Made by a program: the position numbers and the translations under genes. From an uncultured Lachnospiraceae bacterium (lineage in GTDB: Bacteria > Bacillota > Clostridia > Lachnospirales > Lachnospiraceae), in assembly GCA_902796045.1 (NCBI GenBank), contig CADBNQ010000088.1, forward strand, positions 1 through 6,700: DNA of 6,700 bases, given 5' to 3'. Shown here in pieces: positions 1-5,928 of the stretch (the first letter of the stretch is position 1; every line of letters begins with the position of its first letter). The notes under the pieces are model-generated. The model was not told where the DNA came from. It saw nothing but the letters and a program-made list of their open reading frames with translations, and searched no databases.

Positions 1-477
1 GACCGTCAAGACCGGCTTTTTCACAACATTTGTCGCATCGAGCAGGCCGCCCATCCCCGCCTCAAGAAGGACATAGTCGGTTCTGGCCTCCTTAAAAAGG
101 AGGAAGGCCAGGGCTGTCTCTGCCTCAAAGAGGGAGGGCGTCTCTCTGCCCTTTCGCTCCAATTCCCGGACCGCAGCTTCAATCTCCTCCCAGAAGATGT
201 TGATCTTCCCGGGATCTGCGACGGCACCATTGATCTGAAACTGTTCTCCCTGAACAAAGACTGCCGGGGAGGTGTAGGTGCCCACCCTATATCCTGCCTC
301 CTGGAGGATAGAGGAGAGAAAGGCGATGACCGATCCTTTCCCGTTTGTCCCGGCTGCATGGATGACTGACAGGTCTTTTTCAGGATGCCCCAGCTGATCC
401 AGGAGCTGCCGCATGGCGGAAAGCCCCGGAACGATCCCCTTTTTTTCAAGCTTTCTGATAAAATCCTTCTCTTTCAC
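1..477 (-). CDS. folC: Folylpolyglutamate synthase / dihydrofolate synthase (FolC), N-terminal part, cut by left edge
   Basis: FolC is a cytosolic ATP-dependent Mur-ligase-like enzyme that adds glutamate to folates; many bacterial forms also make dihydrofolate from dihydropteroate. Reading the minus strand from a GTG at 477 gives 159 codons running off the window; the family is usually about 420-430 residues, so roughly the last 60% is missing. Visible motifs are the P-loop HAAGTNGKGS at residues 40-49, TSPAVF at 69-74, FEAETALAF at 117-125 and EAGMGGLLDATN at 139-150, matching the family order. The commoner forms of two motifs are TSPHL and GGRLDATN, so this is a somewhat divergent version. 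The GTG was chosen because GGGGG lies five bases upstream, the next upstream in-frame codon of note is a stop, and homologues begin near PGL (17-19). The gene follows glnA by 14 bases and is probably co-transcribed with it. Whether it is bifunctional cannot be judged from this fragment. Confidence 0.93.
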   Translation of the reverse strand, partial: MKEKDFIRKLEKKGIVPGLSAMRQLLDQLGHPEKDLSVIHAAGTNGKGSVIAFLSSILQEAGYRVGTYTSPAVFVQGEQFQINGAVADPGKINIFWEEIEAAVRELERKGRETPSLFEAETALAFLLFKEARTDYVLLEAGMGGLLDATNVVKKPVLTV

Positions 478-482
478 TGCAA

Positions 483-487
483 CCCCC
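483..487 (-). promoter_or_regulatory. Ribosome binding site deciding the folC GTG start
   Basis: A GGGGG run on the minus strand ends five bases before the GTG at 477-475 and lies in the 14-base gap after the glnA stop. No ATG or TTG competes nearby, and the same frame is closed by a stop a short way upstream inside the glnA coding end. This supports the GTG as the start, probably with help from ribosomes finishing glnA. Confidence 0.6.
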
Positions 488-491
488 GGAT

Positions 492-2615
492 CTATACTTC
501 AAAGATCAGGTCTCCATAGCTGGGAATCGGCCAGTCTTCCTTGGCAACCAGCATCTCAAGTCTGTCCGCCGGATCACGGAGCGCCTGCATGGCCTCACAG
601 ACAACATCATGATAATAGCGCGCCTGCTTCTCCCCTTCATCTAACGTCTCGGCATCCATAGTCTTCTTCTCCAGGTCCCTCAGGGTCGTGTACATGGTCT
701 TTAAGTTCTCAGAGATGGCTTTCATCAAAGACTCCTGAACAGACGTGTCGATAGCCGGAGCTGCCTGGTGAATTGTATTGATGGAATCAGCCAGGCTTGT
801 CTGGTACTTGATCGTGGAGGGGATGATCTGCTTCTTGGCCATATCGATCATGGCAAGGGCTTCTATGTGAATCGTCTTTGAATAGTTCTCATACATGATC
901 TCCGCCCTGGAGGCAAGCTCAGCCTCAGTCAGGACATGATGCTTTTCAAACAGGCGGACAGATTTCTCGCTTGTCAGAGCAGGGATCGCGTCAACCATAC
1001 AGGTGATATTGGGCAGACCTCTTCTTTCTGCCTCATCGATCCACTCTTCCGAGTAGCCGTCTCCGCCGAAAATAATACGCTGGTGGGCCCGCATGGTCTC
1101 CTTGATCAGCTTATGACAGGTGACACCGAACTCTCCTCTTTGCGCAGCCTCTTCCAGCTGGTCGGCCATATCGGACAGAACGTCCGCTACAATCGTATTC
1201 AGCACGGTGTTGGGGTCAGCCAGTGACTGGGTTGATCCGACCATGCGGAATTCAAACTTGTTGCCGGTAAAGGCAAAGGGGGATGTTCTGTTTCTGTCTG
1301 TCGCATCCTTACGGAAATGGGGCAGAGACTGTACTCCGGACACATACTCTTCTCCCTTCAGCGACCTGGTTGCCTCCCCATCCTCTTCAAGCTGAGCGAT
1401 CACATCATCAAGCTGCTCACCCAGGAACATGGAGATGATGGCCGGCGGAGCCTCGTTCGATCCCAGCCGGTGATCATTGCCTGGTGTAGAAGCCGAGACT
1501 CTCAGCAGGTCGGCATAATCATCCACAGCCCGCATCATGGCAGCGATCAAAAGAAGAAACTGTATGTTCAGGTGCGGTGCCTTGCCAGGGTCCAGAAGGT
1601 TCCGGCCATCATCTGTGCTGAGAGACCAGTTATTATGCTTGCCCGACCCGTTGATACCGGCAAAAGGCTTCTCGTGCAGCAGACATTTCATGTCATGCTC
1701 CTCTGCCACCCGCTGGGCTGTCTCCATCACCAGCTGATTATGGTCGGTGGCGATATTGTTCTGGTCATAGAGGGGGGCGATCTCATGCTGGGCAGGAGCC
1801 ACCTCGTTATGCTGGGTCCTGGCTGCGATCCCCAGCTTCCACAATTCTTTATTGAAATCATCCATGAATCCCATGATCCGGTCCGGAATGGCACCAAAAT
1901 AATGGTCATCCATCTCCTGACCTTTTGGAGGCATGGCTCCGAAAAGGGTCCGGCCGGTAAAGATCAGGTCTTTTCTCTTGAGGAAGAGGTCCTTATCTAC
2001 CAGGAAATATTCCTGCTCCGCACCCACACATACTGTGACATGCTTAGCCACTGTGTCTCCAAACAGGCGGAGGATCCGCATGGCCTGGACATCCAGGGCC
2101 TGCATGGACCGCAGCAGAGGCGTCTTCTTATCCATGGCCTCCCCCTTATAGGAACAGAAGGCAGTAGGAATACACAGGATCGTGGAATGAGGTGTTTCCT
2201 TTATAAATGCCGGGGAAGTACAATCCCAGGCAGTATATCCCCTGGCCTCAAAGGTAGCCCGAAGGCCGCCGGAAGGGAAGGAAGAAGCATCGGCCTCCCC
2301 CTTGATCAGCTCTTTTCCTGAAAAGCGCAGCAGGGTTGTTCCGTCTTTCTGCGGATCGATAAAAGCATCATGTTTCTCAGCTGTTATCCCTGTCAGGGGC
2401 TGGAACCAGTGAGTAAAATGTGTGGCGCCCTTCTCAAGAGCCCATTCCTTCATCTCGTGGGCTACGATATCGGCCACCTCCGGATCCAGGTCAGCACCTG
2501 TCTCAATGGCTTTTTTCATCTCTTTATAAGCAGATTTCGGGAGTCTCTGCTTCATCACAGCATCATTATAAACATTCTCACCAAATATCTTTCTGACATC
2601 TGTCTTCATCATCAT
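492..2615 (-). CDS. glnA: Type III glutamine synthetase (GSIII, GlnN type)
   Basis: This enzyme makes glutamine from glutamate, ammonia and ATP in the cytosol and is the main entry of ammonia into metabolism. The protein is 707 residues from the chosen start, close to the 700-730 usual for type III and far above type I or II. Motifs in order (707-residue numbering): HFTHWFQP 66-73 in the GSIII N-terminal domain, GAEQEYF about 198-204 with metal-binding acidic residues, NEVAPAQHEIAP 270-281, NGSGKH 322-327, STPGNDHRLGSNEAPP 376-391, RNRTSPFAFTGNKFEFR 441-457, and the typical GSIII C-terminus WPIPSYGDLIFEV. The frame is open up to an ATG at 2654, but ATG 2615 is preferred: AAAGGA lies six bases upstream and homologues start near KIFG. 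ATG codons at 2621, 2612 and 2609 are alternatives. No type I adenylylation logic is expected in this family. It follows glyS after a 165-base structured gap and precedes folC by 14 bases. GSIII is also called glnN. Confidence 0.97.
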   Translation of the reverse strand: MMMKTDVRKIFGENVYNDAVMKQRLPKSAYKEMKKAIETGADLDPEVADIVAHEMKEWALEKGATHFTHWFQPLTGITAEKHDAFIDPQKDGTTLLRFSGKELIKGEADASSFPSGGLRATFEARGYTAWDCTSPAFIKETPHSTILCIPTAFCSYKGEAMDKKTPLLRSMQALDVQAMRILRLFGDTVAKHVTVCVGAEQEYFLVDKDLFLKRKDLIFTGRTLFGAMPPKGQEMDDHYFGAIPDRIMGFMDDFNKELWKLGIAARTQHNEVAPAQHEIAPLYDQNNIATDHNQLVMETAQRVAEEHDMKCLLHEKPFAGINGSGKHNNWSLSTDDGRNLLDPGKAPHLNIQFLLLIAAMMRAVDDYADLLRVSASTPGNDHRLGSNEAPPAIISMFLGEQLDDVIAQLEEDGEATRSLKGEEYVSGVQSLPHFRKDATDRNRTSPFAFTGNKFEFRMVGSTQSLADPNTVLNTIVADVLSDMADQLEEAAQRGEFGVTCHKLIKETMRAHQRIIFGGDGYSEEWIDEAERRGLPNITCMVDAIPALTSEKSVRLFEKHHVLTEAELASRAEIMYENYSKTIHIEALAMIDMAKKQIIPSTIKYQTSLADSINTIHQAAPAIDTSVQESLMKAISENLKTMYTTLRDLEKKTMDAETLDEGEKQARYYHDVVCEAMQALRDPADRLEMLVAKEDWPIPSYGDLIFEV

Positions 2616-2621
2616 TGTCAT

Positions 2622-2627
2622 TCCTTT
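2622..2627 (-). promoter_or_regulatory. Ribosome binding site deciding the glnA start
   Basis: AAAGGA on the minus strand lies six bases before ATG 2615 and nine before ATG 2612, but directly abuts ATG 2621. The longer-frame ATG at 2654 has only an AGGAG at 2673-2669, 14 bases upstream, which is too far for a normal site. This favours 2615 or 2612. The assignment is from spacing only. Confidence 0.6.
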
Positions 2628-2644
2628 CCGGGCTGTTCCAGTAT

Positions 2645-2660
2645 CAGGCCGCATGGCCTG
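2645..2660 (-). other. Small perfect GC hairpin just upstream of the glnA ribosome binding site
   Basis: The arms CAGGCC and GGCCTG are exact complements around a four-base loop, ATGC. In the RNA this six-pair stem ends 17 bases before the AAAGGA site. Its loop displays the upstream in-frame ATG at 2654-2652. There is no U-run after it, so it is not an intrinsic terminator. It could influence ribosome access or RNA stability, or be incidental. Confidence 0.5.
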
Positions 2661-2675
2661 GGGTTAATCTCCTAT

Positions 2676-2744
2676 ACGAAGATAAAAGCGCACACTATGA
2701 GGGATGCGGCTTTCCTTAGGCCGCACCGACCTGTGTACGCTTTT
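2676..2744 (-). terminator. Large hairpin between glyS and glnA: intrinsic terminator or attenuator
   Basis: In the minus-strand RNA, bases 2744-2733 (AAAAGCGUACAC) pair with 2695-2684 (GUGUGCGCUUUU) over 12 positions with one U-G wobble. Inside this, 2732-2730 (AGG) pair with 2702-2700 (CCU), and 2727-2720 (GGUGCGGC) pair with 2710-2703 (GCCGCAUC), closing a nine-base loop CUAAGGAAA. The total is about 23 pairs in 61 bases, with a two-base bulge on one side and four on the other. The 3' arm ends in UUUU followed by AUCUUCGU, a moderately U-rich tail. The simplest reading is a terminator ending the glyS transcript. As no clear glnA promoter is visible downstream, it may be a read-through attenuator. 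The A-run opposite the U-run could also let it work on the other strand, though no gene there needs it. Confidence 0.65.
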
Positions 2745-2748
2745 CATG

Positions 2749-2769
2749 CAGACATCAGACAGATGTCCG
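2749..2769 (-). other. Hairpin immediately after the glyS stop codon
   Basis: The minus-strand RNA CGGACAUC (2769-2762) pairs with GAUGUCUG (2756-2749), eight pairs including one G-U, around the five-base loop UGUCU. It begins 11 bases after the glyS stop and ends four bases before the large hairpin, so the two sit in tandem. It lacks a U-run and is not itself a terminator. It may protect the glyS mRNA 3' end or be part of a larger folded leader. Confidence 0.5.
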
Positions 2770-2780
2770 GTCCACTTTGA

Positions 2781-4169
2781 TCAATATGCTAATTTCTCCT
2801 CAAAATAAGCCTGAAGATCTTCAATCTTCACACGCTCCTGTTCCATGGTGTCACGGTCTCTTACTGTCACTGCGCCATCCTCCACGGAGTCAAAATCATA
2901 AGTGACGCAGAAAGGTGTGCCGATCTCATCCTGGCGGCGGTAACGCTTGCCGATATTTCCCCTGTCATCGTATTCACAGTTCCAGGTCCTGCAAAGATCC
3001 TGATAGATCTTCTCTGCGCCCTCGCTAAGCTTCTTGGAAAGCGGAAGAACGCCGATCTTCACCGGTGCCAGGGCAGGATGGAAGTGGAGGACAGTCCTTA
3101 CGTCCCCTTCCTTGATCTCCTCTTCATCATAGGCTGCACAGAGGAAGGCAAGGGTTACCCTGTCAGCGCCCAGAGATGGCTCAATGACATACGGAATATA
3201 TTTTCTCTTCTCCTCATCATCAAAATAGGACATATCTACCTTGGATACTTCCTGATGCTGGGTCAGGTCAAAGTCCGTACGGTCTGCGATGCCCCACAGT
3301 TCACCCCAGCCAAAGGGGAAGAGGAACTCGATATCAGAAGTAGCCTTTGAATAATGGGAAAGCTCTTCCTTCTCATGGTCGCGGATCCGCATCTCCTCAT
3401 CTTTCAGTCCCAGGGTCTTTAACCAGTTCACACAGTAATCCTTCCAGTAGGCAAACCACTCAAGGTCTGTGTCAGGCTTGCAGAAGAACTCCAGCTCCAT
3501 CTGTTCAAACTCTCTGGTACGGAAGGTAAAGTTGCCAGGTGTGATCTCATTGCGGAAGGATTTTCCGATCTGACCGATCCCGAAGGGGATCTTCTTGCGT
3601 GAAGTACGGGCGACATTCTTAAAATTCACAAAGATGCCCTGGGCTGTCTCAGGACGCAGATATACCGTACTCTTGGCATCCTCGGTCACGCCCTGGAAAG
3701 TCTTGAACATCAGATTGAACTGACGGATGTCCGTAAAGTTATGCTTGCCGCAGCTTGGGCATGGAACCTGGTGTTCTTCGATGAAATCCTTCATCTGCTC
3801 CTGGGACCAGCCGTCGATGGATCCGGTCAGGGCGATATCGTGATCTTTTGCGAAATCCTCGATCAGCTTATCTGCGCGGAATCTCTCCTTGCACTCCTTA
3901 CAATCCATCAGAGGATCAGAAAAACTGCCCAGATGGCCGGAAGCAACCCATGTCTGAGGGTTCATCAGGATCGCGCAATCCACTCCGACATTGTAGGGAG
4001 ACTCCTGGATGAACTTCTTCCACCAGGCACGTTTCACATTGTTCTTAAGCTCCACTCCCAGATTACCGTAATCCCAGGTGTTGGCAAGGCCTCCGTAGAT
4101 CTCTGATCCCTGGTATACAAATCCTCTTGCCTTTGCCAGAGCGATGATTTTGTCCATTGTTTTTTCCAT
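2781..4169 (-). CDS. glyS: Glycine--tRNA ligase, single-chain alpha2 type
   Basis: The enzyme charges tRNA-Gly with glycine using ATP, as a cytosolic homodimer of class II synthetases. The 462-residue length fits the bacterial single-chain form (also called GlyQS), unlike the two-subunit GlyQ/GlyS of other bacteria. Visible parts: the N-terminal core with GGLANTWDYGNLG at 26-38; a zinc-ribbon-like insert with CxxC pairs at C90/C93 and C137/C140; the LRPETAQG segment at 171-178; class II motif 2 beginning FRNEITPGNFTFRTREFEQM at 205-224; motif 3 EPSLGADRVTLAFL at 330-343; and a C-terminal anticodon-binding domain from about 363 to the end. ATG 4169 is preferred over the internal ATG at codon 5 because GAGGT lies seven bases upstream. 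A SigA-type promoter precedes it with an inferred leader of only about 43 bases, leaving no room for a T-box. It is followed by hairpins and then glnA. Confidence 0.98.
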   Translation of the reverse strand: MEKTMDKIIALAKARGFVYQGSEIYGGLANTWDYGNLGVELKNNVKRAWWKKFIQESPYNVGVDCAILMNPQTWVASGHLGSFSDPLMDCKECKERFRADKLIEDFAKDHDIALTGSIDGWSQEQMKDFIEEHQVPCPSCGKHNFTDIRQFNLMFKTFQGVTEDAKSTVYLRPETAQGIFVNFKNVARTSRKKIPFGIGQIGKSFRNEITPGNFTFRTREFEQMELEFFCKPDTDLEWFAYWKDYCVNWLKTLGLKDEEMRIRDHEKEELSHYSKATSDIEFLFPFGWGELWGIADRTDFDLTQHQEVSKVDMSYFDDEEKRKYIPYVIEPSLGADRVTLAFLCAAYDEEEIKEGDVRTVLHFHPALAPVKIGVLPLSKKLSEGAEKIYQDLCRTWNCEYDDRGNIGKRYRRQDEIGTPFCVTYDFDSVEDGAVTVRDRDTMEQERVKIEDLQAYFEEKLAY

Positions 4170-4176
4170 GATGCTT

Positions 4177-4181
4177 ACCTC
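4177..4181 (-). promoter_or_regulatory. Ribosome binding site of glyS
   Basis: GAGGT on the minus strand ends seven bases before ATG 4169, a near-ideal spacing. The competing ATG at codon 5 would be 19 bases away, so this site settles the start. Confidence 0.75.
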
Positions 4182-4218
4182 ATATTTTTATAATACTATT
4201 CAACAAAAACTGTTATCT

Positions 4219-4247
4219 ATTCTACATGGTTACAGAATACTTTTCAA
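4219..4247 (-). promoter_or_regulatory. SigA-type promoter for glyS
   Basis: On the minus strand TTGAAA (4247-4242) is followed after exactly 17 bases by TAGAAT (4224-4219), a near-consensus -35/-10 pair in AT-rich DNA. Transcription should begin near 4212, giving a leader of about 43 bases before the glyS ATG. This is the only convincing promoter seen in the window. It probably drives glyS, with possible read-through into glnA and folC. Confidence 0.75.
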
Positions 4248-4270
4248 GAAAAACTTTTTTATAAGCCCCT

Positions 4271-5020
4271 TCACAGCTGATCAAGCATCTCCTCGGACCG
4301 GAATCTGTGACTGACATGGATCCTCATAAAGTTTTTAATGATCCAGGAGAACTCAGCAAATACATCATCTGCCAGTCTGAATGAATAGAGCCTGGACAGG
4401 GGGGCTGCACTGACATACTGCAGGGCATACAGGAGGGCAGGCGACAGCCTGGTTTCACCGTACTTTCCGTCCCGCTTCCCGCGGCAGTCAGCACACAGGA
4501 CCCCGCCTTCCCGGATGGACAGCCAGGAAAAGTCTTCCTCCTTTCCGCAGGAGATGCAGTGAAAGGTCTCCAGACCTGTCCCGTAATACTGGAGGATCCT
4601 GTACTCATAGATCCTCCGGATCAGAGGCAGGGGGACCTGTCCTTTCTCCATGGTCTTAAAGGTGACATATAGAAGGTTCAGAGTGTTTCTTTCATCCATC
4701 CCTTCCACGGTAAAATACTCCGCCAGATCAGAAAAATAGGTACTGTAGCAGATCATGTCCAGATCTGTCTTCAGGCCTGGAAAGTAGTCTTTTGCCTCCG
4801 CCGAGTTCAGATAGCTGGCATTTCTTCCCTCCGTGATCATGCACTCACAGCTGATCAGGGGCTGGGTAACGCCGAAAAGGGCATGATTCGGTTTTCTGCT
4901 TCCTCTGGCAAACACCTGGATCTTACCCCGTTCTCTGGTAAGGATCGTCAGTCTCCTGTCATTTTCACCCAGAGATAAGACCGACAATATAATGCCGGTC
5001 ACTCTCACCTGATCTCTCAT
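4271..5020 (-). CDS. recO: DNA repair protein RecO
   Basis: RecO is a cytosolic recombination mediator. It binds single-stranded DNA and SSB and works with RecR to load RecA at gaps and breaks. From ATG 5020 the protein has 249 residues, normal for the family. The N-terminal OB-fold is visible (VTGIILSVLSLGENDRRLTI, then ILTRERGKIQVFARGSRKPN at about residues 26-45). The middle is helical, and a zinc-finger-like C-terminal part has CISC and CADC, with cysteines about 155, 158, 176 and 179. The frame also opens with a GTG at 5026, which would overlap the era stop as GTGA. ATG 5020 is preferred because GGGA at 5033-5030 is nine bases before it but only three before the GTG, and homologues commonly begin MRE/MRD. 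The two-base gap after era indicates translational coupling. Confidence 0.95.
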   Translation of the reverse strand: MRDQVRVTGIILSVLSLGENDRRLTILTRERGKIQVFARGSRKPNHALFGVTQPLISCECMITEGRNASYLNSAEAKDYFPGLKTDLDMICYSTYFSDLAEYFTVEGMDERNTLNLLYVTFKTMEKGQVPLPLIRRIYEYRILQYYGTGLETFHCISCGKEEDFSWLSIREGGVLCADCRGKRDGKYGETRLSPALLYALQYVSAAPLSRLYSFRLADDVFAEFSWIIKNFMRIHVSHRFRSEEMLDQL

Positions 5021-5022
5021 GA

Positions 5023-5928
5023 TCACAAATCCCGTTTATCAAATCCATAGTTTTTGAGCAGCAGATCGCTGTCCCGCCAGTCTTTTCTGACCTTCACCCA
5101 CAGCTTGAGGTTGACTTTGGTATCGAGGAGGTTCTCAATCTCTGTCCTGGCCTGGCTGCCGATCTGCTTCAGCATGGCCCCGTTTTTCCCGATGATGATC
5201 CCTTTGTGGGATTCTCTCTCACAGATGATGGTTGCATCGATATCCATGATCTTCTGCTTTTTTCTTTCCTTCATCCTGTCGATCACCACGGCAATCCCAT
5301 GGGGAATCTCCTGACTCAGACTGCGCAGGGCTTTCTCTCTGATCAGTTCCGCTGCGATCTGTCTCTCGGGCTGGTCTGTCACCATATCCTCATCATAATA
5401 CATGGGACCTTCCTGCATATAGCGGAAAATAGTCGCGACAAGATCGTCCGTATTCTTTCCGTTCAGAGCACTGACCGGGATAATCTCTGCAAAATCCACC
5501 TGGTCTTTATAGGCTGTGATTGCCTTAAGGACCTCCTCGTCTGATGCCTTGTCGATCTTGTTGATCACCAGAAAGACAGGAGTCCTGACCTTCTGAAGCT
5601 TCTCGATGATATAACGTTCTCCTGCTCCGATATAAGTGACAGGCTCCACAAGCCAGAGAATGAGATCCACCTCATTCAGCGTCCTCTCGGCTGCCATCAG
5701 CATGTAGCTGCCCAGCTTGTTTTTGGCCTTGTTGATCCCCGGGGTATCCAGGAAGACCAGCTGTCCTTCCTCGCAGGTATATACTGTCTGGATACGGTTC
5801 CTGGTGGTCTGGGCCTTGTTGGATGTGATGGCGATCTTCTGCCCGATCAGCTGGTTCATCAGTGTTGATTTCCCGACATTGGGCCGGCCAATGATAGTGA
5901 TGAAGCCTGATTTAAAGATCTTATTCAT
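5023..5928 (-). CDS. era: GTPase Era, 16S rRNA-binding assembly factor
   Basis: Era is an essential GTPase that binds the 3' end of 16S rRNA and helps mature the 30S subunit; it acts in the cytosol and at the membrane face. The protein is 301 residues, the usual size. The G domain shows G1 GRPNVGKS at 14-21, the switch region around QTTRNR at 40-45, G3 DTPG at 61-64, G4 NKID at 123-126 and G5 SAL at 153-155. The C-terminal KH domain carries the GxxG loop GKNG at 247-250 within IIIGKNGAMLKQIG. All key residues are present and the frame is intact. Its ATG overlaps the peptidase stop as ATGA, and recO follows almost without a gap, so it sits in the middle of a coupled operon. The era-recO pairing is common in bacteria. 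Confidence 0.98.
   Translation of the reverse strand: MNKIFKSGFITIIGRPNVGKSTLMNQLIGQKIAITSNKAQTTRNRIQTVYTCEEGQLVFLDTPGINKAKNKLGSYMLMAAERTLNEVDLILWLVEPVTYIGAGERYIIEKLQKVRTPVFLVINKIDKASDEEVLKAITAYKDQVDFAEIIPVSALNGKNTDDLVATIFRYMQEGPMYYDEDMVTDQPERQIAAELIREKALRSLSQEIPHGIAVVIDRMKERKKQKIMDIDATIICERESHKGIIIGKNGAMLKQIGSQARTEIENLLDTKVNLKLWVKVRKDWRDSDLLLKNYGFDKRDL

Noticed and set aside
21..449. 142-codon minus-strand frame over folC
   Set aside because: It is out of frame with the FolC reading that carries the P-loop and DATN motifs; its composition (rich in S, R, P) is that of a shadow frame.
1317..2321. Long open frame of 334 codons on the plus strand opposite glnA
   Set aside because: It lies wholly antisense to a clear glutamine synthetase, has no recognisable family, and its residues (many H, Q, L, R) look like a shadow of the other strand's codon use.
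2684..2744. The large hairpin as a known glutamine riboswitch, THF riboswitch or ANTAR target
   Set aside because: No match to the conserved cores I know. ANTAR targets need two hexaloops with A at position 1 and G at position 4, and none of the three hairpins has such a loop.
2645..2744. Inverted repeats as the ends of a small mobile element
   Set aside because: There are no flanking direct repeats, no second copy in the window and no transposase; RNA hairpins explain the pattern better.
2616..2780. A dedicated glnA promoter, SigA or sigma-54 type
   Set aside because: TTGATC near the glyS stop has no -10 at the right spacing, TATAGG near 2676 has no -35, and no GG-N10-GC type -24/-12 pair was seen.
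3741..4106. 121-codon plus-strand frame opposite glyS
   Set aside because: It is antisense to a certain synthetase gene and resembles no known protein.
4242..4270. Terminator for the peptidase-era-recO operon in the AT-rich stretch after recO
   Set aside because: There are A- and T-runs but no GC-containing stem; only a weak A/U pairing is possible, so no terminator was called.
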